DNA of 64,000 bases, taken from positions 1,488,001 to 1,552,000 of the forward strand of contig JAQJZZ010000012.1 of NCBI GenBank assembly GCA_030077755.1. Reading direction: 5' to 3'. The position numbers and the translations under genes were made by a program. The stretch comes from Filosporella fistucella. Its lineage: Eukaryota > Ascomycota > Leotiomycetes > Helotiales. The notes under the pieces were generated by a model. It saw nothing but the letters and a program-made list of their open reading frames with translations, did no database searches and was not told the origin of the DNA. Shown one piece after another: positions 36,103 through 47,226 of this stretch (its first letter is position 1; each line of letters starts with the position of its first letter).

Positions 36103-36564
36103 TTCGCACAGAGCATTATCCTTGAGATTACAGCTTGACCATATTCTGTTGAACTTTTAGATTATCGCAGGTGGTCCAGAAAGTTGCTGATCGGAAAGCT
36201 GAGTTGTTTGTCGTGACGCGCTGGGGAATTTTGGAAGTGCTGGAGCTTGAAGAATGACGCGCCAATGAGGTTTCGGCTGCAGCTACTCCAAATCTGGGCG
36301 GGAGATATTCGGTTTTCCAAAGCTTGCCCCACGCCAAACAATATCACCTCATTGATATTTGAAGTTAGGTCCCTTCTTATCGGTTTTCATCTCTTCTCTT
36401 GTTTTTCTGCATAGATTTTCGTGTTTGCTTTCGGTTGAAGTCTTGCAATCCTTTCACGTACCATTGGTCAAACTACAAATTTGATTTCTAAAAGACATCA
36501 CCAACTCGAGCATATTCACTTCGAAAGCCCCCATTCTTGTATAAACGTACGATAGTTGAACCTC

Positions 36565-37971
36565 ATGGGATCTATCTTGAGGCCAGCGCACCCTTTTAAT
36601 GTCCATAAGGTGGCAGTTATTGGTGCGGGGCCGACTGGTTTGGCGGCTGCAAAGTATCTCCTCGCAGAGAAGACATTTGAGGTAGATGTATATGAACAGC
36701 AAGCAGAAGTAGGAGGAGTGTGGAATTACACCCCTAGCCTTGCAGAGCGAGTCCCTGTACCGCAAACAACACCAAGAGTTCCTCCAGAGAAACCAATATG
36801 GCCCAAGGGTGAAAAGGCTCCAATATTTTCGAATCCAATGTACGAGAAGTTAAACACCAATATTCCCAAAGGTCTCATGCAATTCTCAGATCAGGACTTC
36901 CCTGAGGAATCCTTATTGTATCCGTCGCGACAGGACGTCCAGAATTATCTCATTCGGTATTCCCAGAACATCAGACACGTCATCTCATTTTCGTGTCAGG
37001 TGGAGGAAATAACTCTGGCAAATGTGAATGGGGTTGATCGTTGGAGTCTCATTGCTAGATCCACTATTACCGAAGAAAAATGCCACAAAGAGTATGATGC
37101 TATATTTGTAGCTAGTGGCCACTATTCTGTTCCATGGATTCCTGCTGTTCCTGGAATTGAGGACTTCAACACGGCATATTCCTCTGTTATATCCCATTCC
37201 AAGATATATCGTTCCCCGGCAGCCTTTAAGGATAAGAAGGTCATTGTTGTTGGTTCTGCTGCTAGTGGGCTGGACATTGGAAATCAAATTAGTGAAGTCT
37301 GTAAAACACCTTTACTGAATTCTATCCGCGAGACACCGGCTCAGACAAATAATGGGAAAAAAGAGGAGGTTCCAAAGATCGCCGAATACATAGTTGAGGG
37401 TCGCGCAGTCAGATTCGATGATGGAAGGGTTGAGAAAGACATCGACGCAGTTATCTATTGTACTGGCTACCTGTACTCATTTCCATTTCTGAAATCACTC
37501 GACCCGCCGCTGGTCACAACTGGGCGGAGAACTATTGGTCTTTGGCAACAGCTCTTCAACATTGCACACCCAAGCCTCGCTTTTAGTGCTCTAGGGCAGA
37601 AGATCATCCCCTTTCCGCTATCAGAGGCGCAAGCTGCCGCGGTAGCAAAGGTCTGGTCAAACAATCTGTCACTTTTGAGCACTGAGGAGATGCTGGCTTG
37701 GGAGCGAAACCGAGTTCAAGAACTTGGAGACGGAACAGAATTTCATGTGTACGGCTATCCAAAGGATGCAGATTACATCAACTATCTTCACGACTGGGTG
37801 AAGACAGCAGAGAATGGATTTTCTAAAGAACCACCTTTCTGGGACGAGAGGCTTAGATGGCTGCGCTCGATATATACAGACGTGAGGAAGAAATTTATTG
37901 AAACTGGAGGGAAAGCGACATCATTGCAGGAGCTTGGCTTTGAGTTTGAGAAAAGAGATATTAAACTGTAA
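36565..37971 (+). CDS. Flavin-containing monooxygenase (FMO family)
   Basis: FAD- and NADPH-dependent monooxygenase oxidising soft nucleophiles (thiols, amines, sulphides) in the yeast Fmo1/animal FMO family. Single exon, 468 residues from ATG 36565; upstream in-frame codons have no ATG. The FAD-binding GAGPTG is at residues 20-25 (VAVIGAGPTGLAAAKYLL), and EVGGVWNY follows. The FMO signature (FxGxxxHxxxF/Y type) appears as FVASGHYSVPW at about 181-191. The NADPH-binding glycine motif is GSAASG at 230-235. A late YCTGY at about 304-308 is the ATG-like motif before the C-terminal domain. Substrate unknown. It starts divergently from the telomere-protein gene, and the desaturase gene follows 0.8 kb downstream on the same strand. 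Confidence 0.92.
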   Translation: MGSILRPAHPFNVHKVAVIGAGPTGLAAAKYLLAEKTFEVDVYEQQAEVGGVWNYTPSLAERVPVPQTTPRVPPEKPIWPKGEKAPIFSNPMYEKLNTNIPKGLMQFSDQDFPEESLLYPSRQDVQNYLIRYSQNIRHVISFSCQVEEITLANVNGVDRWSLIARSTITEEKCHKEYDAIFVASGHYSVPWIPAVPGIEDFNTAYSSVISHSKIYRSPAAFKDKKVIVVGSAASGLDIGNQISEVCKTPLLNSIRETPAQTNNGKKEEVPKIAEYIVEGRAVRFDDGRVEKDIDAVIYCTGYLYSFPFLKSLDPPLVTTGRRTIGLWQQLFNIAHPSLAFSALGQKIIPFPLSEAQAAAVAKVWSNNLSLLSTEEMLAWERNRVQELGDGTEFHVYGYPKDADYINYLHDWVKTAENGFSKEPPFWDERLRWLRSIYTDVRKKFIETGGKATSLQELGFEFEKRDIKL

Positions 37972-38779
37972 TGTTCGTCGTCTCATCGTGTAGCTTGTCA
38001 TAATGGTGGCGAAGCAACATGAGTGGAGTAAGCTTTTGAATGCTCAGAGAAGGAAAGATAGATCGCGTATATCGTATCATATTTAAACAGCCGAGTACGA
38101 TCGCAATGGTTTCATCTTAGGATAACTCCGTAAGTATGTCTTTCCGGACCTCCACTTGAAACTTCAGTGCATCTAAGAACAGGTTGTGCATTTCTTTTCC
38201 TAAGAGAATGAAACCTTCAATCACGTGTGGTCAGAGACTTGAGCTTGGCATCTCTTCAAGTGCCGAGCTTCATGAGGGTTCGCAATTCGAGTTCGACGTT
38301 TCTGCTGTCCAATTTTTGCCGTCTTGTCATCCTAACCAAAGTTTAGCTTGGGTTGTGGGCGCGGCACGACTTTTAACTTCATGACCTCGCATGCCTAGAA
38401 ACCAAGCCTTGTATCAGACAATTCAGACCAATCCTCGGTTCAGACCGACAAATCATCCAGAACGAACGCTGCTGATGCCTCCCTCGTCTCCACCATGCGA
38501 ATAATTCAAAGGGTCCACCTCCAATCCACATCGCACGATACTGCTGTCGCGGTGTCTCACATAGCTCCTCCGCTCACAAGCCCAACAACTGTATTAATAG
38601 ATAATATGAAATAAACTCGTCATCTTTTATGCATCTCTTTTACTAGCTTCAAACATACAATAAAGCACAGACTTGTTGAGAATCCCAATAAGATTGCCTC
38701 CTTGACCTCTCTTAAGAACACTGCCCTTTCGTCCCCATTAACCAGCAGCCTTCTAGAATCCGAGAAGAAGCAGCCACTC
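37972..38779. other. Intergenic region with desaturase promoter
   Basis: 3' UTR of the monooxygenase gene and promoter/leader of the desaturase. The desaturase frame is open back to 38702 but contains no ATG before 38780. No other feature seen. Confidence 0.5.
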
Positions 38780-40042
38780 ATGGCCGAAACAAATGTATCT
38801 GCCGACATGGCTGAAAAGACCTCCGAGTCAACCGGCACTTTCACGCCTCCAGAATATACTATGAAGCAGATCTATGATGCAGTACCACCTCACTGCCTGC
38901 ATCCAAACACCCTCATTTCATTAATATACGTTCTCCGAGACTTCCTTTTCGTTTCAATACTGGTAGGTATCGCAACACAAATACCCAATATACCAACACC
39001 TATCGTCCGCAATTTAGCATGGGCGACATATGCTTTTGTTCAAGGACTCGTCTTCACTGGGCTCTGGGAACTTGCTCATGAATCTGGGCATGGTGCCCTG
39101 AGCAAGCACAAATGGTTCAACAACGCTACGGGACTGTTAATTCATTCTCTGCTTTTTGTTCCCTTCCATTCCTGGCGTATCACTCACGCCACGCATCACA
39201 AAACCACCAATAACCTCGAGAAAGATATTGCATTTGTACCTAATATCAAAGAAGCTTATTTTGCAGAGCATGAGGCAAATCATCCCTTGTTCGAGTACAT
39301 GGCAGATATGCCAGCTGTAGCTCTCACCCATCTTTTCTTCCACCAGCTTATCGCCTGGCCGATTTATCTAACCATCAACAATTTTGCGCTGGAGCGCATG
39401 GCTGTGTATCCCTGGTGGACTCGAAGCCACTTCTATCTTGGTGGCGACGGACCAAACTTCAAGCCTGCCCACACGAAGGATATCTTAATTTCTGATATCG
39501 GAATTGCTGTATCTGCTTTCTGGATGTGGTGCATGGTTCGGTACTTTGGAGCATGGAATATGATGCTTTTCTACGGCTTCCCATATCTATGGACTAATCA
39601 TTGGATACGTAAGTTTTCAAGATTGTTTTCGCCACCAAAAAATCAAGATGAGAAGAACTCAGATCACGTGCTAACATCCTTCAAAGTCACAATCACGTTC
39701 CTTCAACATACCGATGTCTCTATTCCTTACTATCCGACCAAAACATGGACTTTCCTCAGAGGCGCTGCCTCAACTGTTGATCGAGATTTTGGATTCATTG
39801 GTCGTTTCATTTTCCACGGCGCCATCGAGACACACGTGATGCATCACCACATCTCCCGTGTACCATTCTATTATGCCGCAGAGGCGACAGAAGCAGTCCG
39901 AAAAGTGATGGGAACACATTACAAAAGTGACTTCGAGACACCATACATGTGGGCTTTCTGGAAGAATTATCGCAATTGCAAATATGTCGAGGAGACTGCG
40001 AAGGGGAGCGAGATATACTTTTTTAATAAAAAGGACAATTAG
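38780..40042 (+). CDS. Delta-12-type fatty acid desaturase
   Basis: ER membrane-bound, di-iron, acyl-lipid desaturase that inserts the second double bond into oleate. Two exons, 38780-39608 and 39687-40042, give 394 residues. The 78-nt intron (gtaagt, ctaac branch, aaag) is a multiple of three and has no stop, so an unspliced reading also stays open; splicing restores the family segment WILTITFLQHTD. Three histidine boxes are present: HESGH (100-104), HATHH (136-140) and HVMHH (326-330). The N-terminal FTPPEYTMKQIYDAVPPHC is typical of fungal delta-12 enzymes. The first in-frame ATG is 38780 (MAETNVSADM). Fungal omega-3 desaturases share this frame, so delta-12 versus omega-3 is likely but unproven. 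Confidence 0.92.
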   Translation: MAETNVSADMAEKTSESTGTFTPPEYTMKQIYDAVPPHCLHPNTLISLIYVLRDFLFVSILVGIATQIPNIPTPIVRNLAWATYAFVQGLVFTGLWELAHESGHGALSKHKWFNNATGLLIHSLLFVPFHSWRITHATHHKTTNNLEKDIAFVPNIKEAYFAEHEANHPLFEYMADMPAVALTHLFFHQLIAWPIYLTINNFALERMAVYPWWTRSHFYLGGDGPNFKPAHTKDILISDIGIAVSAFWMWCMVRYFGAWNMMLFYGFPYLWTNHWIRKFSRLFSPPKNQDEKNSDHVLTSFKVTITFLQHTDVSIPYYPTKTWTFLRGAASTVDRDFGFIGRFIFHGAIETHVMHHHISRVPFYYAAEATEAVRKVMGTHYKSDFETPYMWAFWKNYRNCKYVEETAKGSEIYFFNKKDN

Positions 40043-41418
40043 ATGCTTGTTTTAGGGTGGTAAGCACTGCTGTAATAGTATGGGCGGTTTGTAATTATAT
40101 TCTGGGAATGGGGCTAGAGGGTTAGATTGGACGGCAAAAGCTTAGACTAGATAACATATATAGAATTCGGCTTGAAGCTGAACAGAATGATACCCTCTTG
40201 AGTCCAATCACTATCAGATATCAAGTTCAAGAGAGATAATTGACGAAGGGGAAAATAATATGGAGCTGAGAGTAGCTAGAGAAAGTGTAATTATTTGAAA
40301 TCAGCATATCACAGAGCCAACATCCGAGTATGCTGAAAGTTTGAGCACCACATGGGTTTATCGAATTAATGAAAAATGTAAGATATACAAACCTGGGAAA
40401 CTCTAGGAGGAGCTACCAGTGGAACATATCAATACCTAGCGTCTGTGAGAACTTTGGGTTTTTGTGCGCCTTCGATGCTTGAATCAGCTGATATAAATGG
40501 CATCAAGCTCTGGTGCAAGGATGGAGACATAAGCTGTCTGCGTGTAATTCACGGCTTGCTGAGATTCGAAAGGTATGAGTGTCCTATATCTAACGGGTCA
40601 GCAAATACAAGTGCATGCGGTGTTAAGCTTCGAGAAAATGCTTGCTCATATCAGAAAAATTGCCAAAAGATTTATTTCACTATCAACACTACATGCGAAG
40701 CAAGAAGGCTGATTCATATTACCAGAGTTGTATTTTCATCATTCGGATGGCGAGAGGGGACTTCAATGAAAACAATAAAGCGTACATAAGCACAATCATC
40801 CAAACACTTATCATCCAAGCACTTCATCTCTCCGTTTCAAATATTTCTGTTTCCATCATAAGGTCATCATCAAGTCATGGCAGCACTCCGCGTGAACGGG
40901 GCGCTCGTGACGATGGTTTTAAAGTGGCAGTCAATCTTGACCACTCATCGGAATCGGCAGCTGAGTTGTGTAAATTCAAGCCGTCGAAGATTTGAGTTGG
41001 AGGTCTTGCTGTTGAAGAGAAAAGAAGAGAAAGACTCAAAGATTTAAATTTTGCTTCAACACCCACCCAACTAACGCTTACCCGATCGAGCTGCTTAGCC
41101 GACACATTTGCACGCCGCTTTCTCTTCATGCCGCATCTTCTTTGGTACAACAAACATCACCTCAAACCGAAGCACAATTGAACATAATCCACCTCTAATC
41201 GAGATTAATCGCATTTCCACAATACAAACCCGTAATCATCATAACATCTACGAGATTTTCTTCATCTGCGACTCCTACAACCACATCCAAAACTGTTCCA
41301 TCAATTCATCCAGTAGAGACAGCTTTCCAAGTTACCCGCGTTCCAGTACATCTTTCTTACGAAGCTCCAAGGCTTCTTTTGGCGCCTCTCATACCTGAAA
41401 TACCCTTTAAACCGCCTC
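40043..41418. other. Gene-free interval
   Basis: 3' UTR of the desaturase, AT-rich sequence, and promoter plus leader of the eIF4E-type gene. Frames at 40445-40789, 40642-40995 and 40875-41153 lack ATG context or family features and overlap one another. Confidence 0.5.
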
Positions 41419-42588
41419 ATGGATAGTCTGTGGGGTCGCCGTGCCAAGTACGTTCTCTGGACTGTCACTTGTGGTGAGCGCATGCTAATTGATATCAAAG
41501 TACTAGCAAGCTCTCCCTGTCCACTGGAGCTCCCTCCACAAACGGCGTACCTTCTACGAATGAACATTCAACTCGAAACTACAATTCTCTGGGTAGGCGC
41601 CATGGAGACACATCTTCCCACAGTAACAAAAACCCTTTCAACACCATGTCCCCGTCTACCACTTCCCTCGCGTCTCCCACAACAGGTGCTTCAAGTGCTT
41701 TCGGTCTAGGAAGTGGCGCATTTGCATCCTTCGGTGCTTCGAAGACCCCTAAGACTCCAGGTGGTGCATTGGATTTTAGCAGTGTGGTGGGAGCATCTGC
41801 AAAGACTCCAGTATTGGAGAAGCAGGTCAAAGATTTGGGTACCAAAGTTTCGAAAGCATCCTTAAGAGAATCAAAGTCTTCTACACCGCTTCCATCACAC
41901 CCACTGAGGAACAGTTGGGTTTTCTGGTTCCGTCCGCCAATATCAAAATCGAATGGTTACGTGGACTACGAGAAGACCCTGCACGAAGTGGCATCATTTG
42001 AGACGGTAGAGGATTTCTGGACAGTGTACCAACATTTGAAGCGGCCCTCAACTCTCCCACAAGTATCCGACTATCACATATTCAAGAAAGGTATCAGACC
42101 AGTATGGGAGGACGAGGAGAACAAAAATGGCGGCAAGTGGATTGTCCGATTGAAGAAGGGGGTAGCAGATAGGTATTGGGAGAACTTGGTCCTCGCAATT
42201 GTTGGCGATCAATTTGGCGAGGCGAATGACGAGGTTTGCGGAGCTGTACTCAGTGTACGGGGTGGTGAGGATATCTTGAGTATCTGGACTCGCCACTCTG
42301 CAGGAAGAGTTCTCAAAGTTCGGTATGTGCGACGATGGGTTCTGGTCCAGCAACAATTTACTGACATTTTCATCTAGTGAGACTATGAAAACCCTTCTCG
42401 AGTACCCGAAATCTACAAACGTTATTTTCAAGAGCCATGACTCGAGCATCCAACAACGAACTGCAATGGATGATGCACGAAAGGAGAAGTTCAACCAGAA
42501 CAGCCACCACTCTTCGAATGCTCGCAATGGAAATAAGGATGCTGAACACTCCCCTTCTCTGTCTTTTGATAAGAAACAAAATTCATGA
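41419..42588 (+). CDS. eIF4E type 2 (4EHP-like) mRNA cap-binding protein
   Basis: Cytoplasmic 5'-cap-binding protein of the eIF4E superfamily, probably the 4EHP/eIF4E2 class that can repress translation. Three exons: 41419-41447, 41501-42322 and 42378-42588, with introns of 53 and 55 nt; 353 residues. The first exon encodes only MDSLWGRRA plus two bases. Residues about 10-140 are disordered (SFGASKTPKTPGG). The core starts at about 145 with PLRNSWVFWFRPP, then ETVEDFWTVYQHLKRPS, a DYHIFKKGIRPVWEDEENKN cap-pocket segment, GGKWIVRLKKG and WENLVLAIVGDQF. It ends with ILSIWTRH and a strand after the last intron (ETMKTLLEYPKSTNVIFKSH). The long N-terminal extension and KKGIRPVW set it apart from canonical eIF4E. 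Class assignment is inference; cap-binding family is secure. Confidence 0.88.
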
Positions 42589-43461
42589 TCACATAACGAG
42601 TCTGAAGCTCGGTCAGAGTCTCAGAGGGACGGATTTTCTTGATTATGAAGCCTTGGATTGTACAAGTATTATGTTGCATTGTTTGGGAAAAGCGTAGGCT
42701 ATGGCGGCGAGTCTCTATTCTTCTTCTGGGCTACAACGGCGGTTGGTTTTGTGATGTAACATATTGAAGGGTCTGCAAGTACCCTTCTGTGGCAAGTTCC
42801 TGCGTCCTTTAAGGGTGATACCGGACAAGGGATACGCTTATGAATGAAGTCTTTTGATGTACACATTGAGCAGCTTGATGACTGCATATGTGTGACATAT
42901 TAGATAAGGGAGGTTCAAGTGGATACCTCTGTTGTGTGTCCCAAGCGATTCCTTTTGACACTACTTTCAAACTTGATATAGCCTTTGGGAAGTGCCAGTT
43001 TTCGTCAGAAGATCTAGATTATCTTATCGATCGTGCTTAAAATAGTTGCGCTTTTCCGGATCAGGCTTTGGGACAAACCAGTTAGTATCACTACAACGAA
43101 GCATGACTAACTACCTGTGCCACTATTGCCCAAGAAAGACTCTTTCATCTATTTGACAAAGCTCATTATTAATATAATGAGATGCTTTAGAGCAGTGTAT
43201 GATCTGAAAGTATATGGTTTGGAGAGCTACATCGGTGTTGCATGTGAAAGCTGAGGGCTGTGGCAGGTATTGTCTGCCCAAATGTCCTTGAAGCAGGGCT
43301 GTCAGGCCAAGGTCTGCCTCCATGTAACATGTAAAATGTTGCAGCTGAGAGAACTACTGTCAGCGCATTCTGCACTGTCCGTTAGGATGCCAGATAGAAA
43401 GCAATAAGCTTGACGTCGGACTGCAACCAAATCGCCATCAAGAGAAGAAGAGCCTACATAG

Positions 43462-43855
43462 TGTGAAGCAGAGTAGAGTCCGGAGAACGGGTCTAAGACG
43501 ACAGAGTGCAACAAAATATTGAAAGTAGGGCTAAGAGTATCAAAGTATAAAGAAGAATAGAGCCCGGAAAGCGGGATAAAAACAACGGAACGCAACGAAA
43601 TATCAAAGGGAGGTTCTTAGCATTAACTATAGCCATTAGCTGGAGATGTTCGAGAGAAGAGAAGCAAGAGGAACAATTGTTCCAGGCGTCGTCTTGCAAC
43701 GAAGATTCTTGTCTAGTCCTAATGGGAAGTCAAGCTTTCGTTGCACTTCGTCAAAATTCTGCCACTTTATCTAGTACTAGATGGAACAACAGGGTCACAG
43801 GAGTACTAGCTGACACCATCTTCACTGTCCGTCGAAATTCTGCCACTTCTCAAAG
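43462..43855. repeat. Diverged tandem pairs, period 81-84 bp
   Basis: 'gagtagagtccggagaacggg' at 43471 recurs as 'gaatagagcccggaaagcggg' at 43555 with matching flanks (84-bp offset). 'tcaaaattctgccact' at 43751 recurs as 'tcgaaattctgccact' at 43832 (81-bp offset). On the minus strand the first pair reads as repeated SGLYSS/SGLYSA peptides, but no long frame survives. Origin unknown. Confidence 0.5.
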
Positions 43856-44334
43856 GGACATTGGCAGTTAAGTAAGTGTCTTGATCTTTTCATTACCTTC
43901 CGTCAAGACCATCACCGGTTTTCTAGACTGAGGAGGAGGGGTAGCTATCTCGGTCTGTGAGGATCTATGGTTCTCAACTTACATTGTCTCTTTTGCTACG
44001 TTTTGGCAGTGCATTGAGGTGGGTCAGGCCTCTCATTACTAGCCTGTATCTTTCGATGCCCACCTTCTCACATGCCTTTGCAGACTATGCAAATTACCTA
44101 TAGCTTGGTACAATCAGAATATTCAGGCATGATATATCCACAGTACAGTAACATTGTCAAATCGTGTCTCCCCAAGTAGTGGTAGAGTCCAAGATTCCAA
44201 GTTCCAAGAACAGATGCTTAGGCCAAATCGATATCTTTATAGCGTATAAATTTGTGGAAAGTAGAAACGTGAAGGCTTCTGATATCCTCCTACAGATAAA
44301 GTTGAATATCAAGAGGCAAAAAGGGAAACCCCTT

Positions 44335-44350
44335 CCCCCCCCCCCCCCCC
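44335..44350 (+). repeat. Poly-C tract, 16 bases
   Basis: A run of sixteen C in intergenic DNA, followed by 'atgtg'. Such homopolymers are unstable and often mis-sized in assemblies; no function inferred. Confidence 0.9.
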
Positions 44351-45121
44351 ATGTGTACTTCCAATAAGTGAGAATAGATGCAAGGAAGTAGGGGGGTTAT
44401 CGTAGAAACTCAACATATCATTCTGATCCCAGTAGATATGCAGGAAACATAGACTGGACATGTATTGTGCTGCTTGATGGTGTGTCGTACGATCTATATG
44501 TAGGTTAAACTTTGTGGTTAGTGTGGGACAGATAACTTCAAATTATTGCACAGCTCATGATATCATGCACGGATTGCTGTGGAATGTTTACCCCTCATTG
44601 CGTCGTCGCTCAACGAGTTATAATCAAGATTAACGACGAGCACCTATTTAAAAGTATGAGACATTCTCAATGCTTTTATCATGATGGTTTTCTAGGAGTC
44701 TAGAACATCTCCAGTGAGGACCCTGCACCACTTTTAAACATCGAATCTTGGCATAGCGTCTGGGTACCTAATCTAGTTTAACTCGGTTGACCAGGGGCTA
44801 CAAATGGACGCCTCTAGCCCAATTTTAGCTCACCTCTTTGATGTCTATCAAAAGTTTCTAGTTTCAGCTAATACTAAATCCCGATATCTCGCGAATTTAG
44901 ACGGAACGTGGTACAGTTTTATCAAATGGCTTCAGCATCTGGTTTTCAGCCTTCTTCATGGCATCCCGTCTCGAAGAGCTTAAAATTACCGAAGCCAAAG
45001 CAGCTCCACCAACGTCTATCTATTGGATACAAACCCAGTTATTAGGAGGCGATTCCAGCTTGTAACACTACTCGGAGCGGCAGAGCTGCATCGCCAAAGT
45101 AGCACTGCTTGGCAGCTGAGC

Positions 45122-46897
45122 ATGATTTCTCATGAACTTGATAATTTAGTAAGTGCCTGTCTTCTCCTTTCTCTCTCTTTTCCTTTCCTCGCCATGTTTG
45201 CCTCTTTTAATACAGAGAATGGAGTTCTTCACGACTGCCTGGGAGAGATATGGGAGTGGGACAACAGACAGGAGTGGAGAATATAGTTTGCTTGAGGGAT
45301 CAGGACGATCGAGTCTGGACGGCCAATCAAATGCTTCTTTGGAGTCACAAGAGAGCAGACCGGCAAAAGAAACACCATTGATTTCATGGCAGACAACGCC
45401 ATCATTTGAGGTCTCAGTCAATGTTTATGAGATATGGAGATTAGGAATTCCCATCCTCCTGTCACTAGTTCCGAGTTTTCTGAGACCTAGGAGGGGACAC
45501 AGGAAAATAACCGGGACAAGTTATTTGGATGGACTCAGGGGTATTGCAGCGTTGATTGTTGTCTTTCATCACTATTCGATCAATTTCACAGCAACGGCAC
45601 TGGACGGCTGGCATTCTGGAGAGCCAGGATCACACGACTGGTTCTTCCTCTTCCCTCTGGTTCGCGTGCTTCACTCTGGGCGATTCATGGTCATAATCTT
45701 CTTTGTCATTTCGGGATATGTTCTCTCATACCGCGGATTGAAATTGGCAAGAGAGGGGAAGAAGGAACAGCTTCTGGACTCTTTGGCAAGCTCTGTATTT
45801 AGGAGGTGGATTCGATTGCATCTGCCTGTAGTAGCTTCAACTTTCATCGGTTTTCTCCTCGCCCGAGGAGCAGTATGGACTATTCTCCGTCCAAACTGGG
45901 ATCACCTTTCTGAAGGTGCCATTGCCACAAGGGCTCAGAATAGCATGCCACTTCCATACCCAGAAGGAACTTTTACACAACAGTTCTGGGGTAAGCCAAT
46001 GTCTCAGATGTCCTTCTTACCCCGCCATGCTAACTTCCGCCAGATTGGTTTGCAGATGCGAAACAGCTTTGCGATCCGTTCCGCTTCGGGGCATATTCCA
46101 ATTCGAAATACAACATCAATAACCTTTGGACAATTCCAATTGAGTGGATGGGGTCTATGATCGTCTTCATTGTGGTTCTCGGAATCTCACGAGCGAAGAC
46201 TTGGGCAAAAATCGGAACTCTTCTCATACTGATATACTGGGCACACCGTAATGCTCGCTGGGAATGGGGCACGTTTCTTAGTGGGACGCTTCTTGCTGAA
46301 ATGGCTCTCATAAGAACATCATATCTCAAACCTACATCCGACCATTCTTGGAACGAAAAGATAGGGGAGATCGCAGTGGTATCTACAACGATTAAGGTTT
46401 TGTCCAGAACTTTCTGGCTAGTGGTTTTCGTTGTAGGTATCTACCTTGGCGCTCAGCCTCAGCAGCTATCCTCCACATCTCCAGGCTACATGACCCTCAT
46501 GTCTTGGCTTCCACCTCAGTACCAAGGAAATCCCGATATTTTTTACCCCTGTATGGGCGGTGTTCTGGTTCTCTTCTCACTTGAGAATTGCCCTTGGCTA
46601 CAAACACCTTTCCTTTCTCCTTTCGCTCAATATTTAGGCGATATTAGCTTTTCATTATATATGTTGCATGGACAGGTTCTGTCCACACTCGGGCAATGGA
46701 TTATACCCAAGTGTATGGATATCACAGGCGGGTGGGAAAACGGTGGGTTTGGATTTGGGTGTGGCATGGCGTTGGCAGCGTTGGTTTGTGGGCCTGTTAC
46801 TGCCTGGGTGAGTGATTTATTTTGGAGAGGCGTTGATGATAGGAGTGTAAAATTTGCAAGGTGGGTAGGAGAGAAATGCTTTATCAAGGATGCATAG
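45122..46897 (+). CDS. Membrane acyltransferase, acyltransferase-3 family
   Basis: Multi-pass membrane O-acyltransferase of the acyltransferase-3 (OafA-like) family, common in filamentous fungi near secondary-metabolite or cell-surface genes; substrate unknown. The core has exons 45216-45990 and 46044-46897 joined by a 53-nt intron. The family signature TSYLDGLRGIAALIVVFHHY is at about residue 120, followed by FFVISGYVLSYRGL, LHLPVVASTFIGF, the spliced segment NLWTIPIEWMGSM, and several hydrophobic segments to YLGDISFSLYMLHGQVL. A good upstream intron (45149-45215, gtaagt to tacag) would join a 9-codon exon starting at ATG 45122 in frame, giving 551 residues. If that exon is not used, the start is ATG 45219 (541 residues). 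Family secure, start uncertain. Confidence 0.87.
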
Positions 46898-47226
46898 GCA
46901 GAACTAATGTTTCGAACCCTAATGTTATATCTTACCTTCATTGATATTTATGCTTGCTTGATATATTGGTCCATGCTTCTGTTCGAAGGAGTCCCAAAGC
47001 AGTCACCAGCGGTGGAGGTTCTGTGGCTGCATTACAGTACCATGCAAGCATCAGTCAGGCTCGCTAACTCATGTCGGACAACACAGCCCGCTACAAACCT
47101 CCTTCTCGTAGCGCCGTTCCATGATCCTTCCCTTTACTCAAGGGCCTCTGTAGTTTTTAGTAATATATATATCTTTGGTGTAGTAATTGTTACGGTCGAA
47201 GAATCAACCAAATAAACCACTGCACA

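Larger units (their letters stand above)
42589..45121. other. Gene-free interval with short-period repeats and a poly-C tract
   Basis: 2.5 kb. The left 250 bp are the 3' UTR of the eIF4E2 gene. From 43440 to 43850 there are two diverged tandem pairs with an 81-84-bp period (listed separately). A 16-base C run sits at 44335-44350. The rest is AT-rich with only chance frames. The acyltransferase promoter lies at the right end. Confidence 0.5.
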
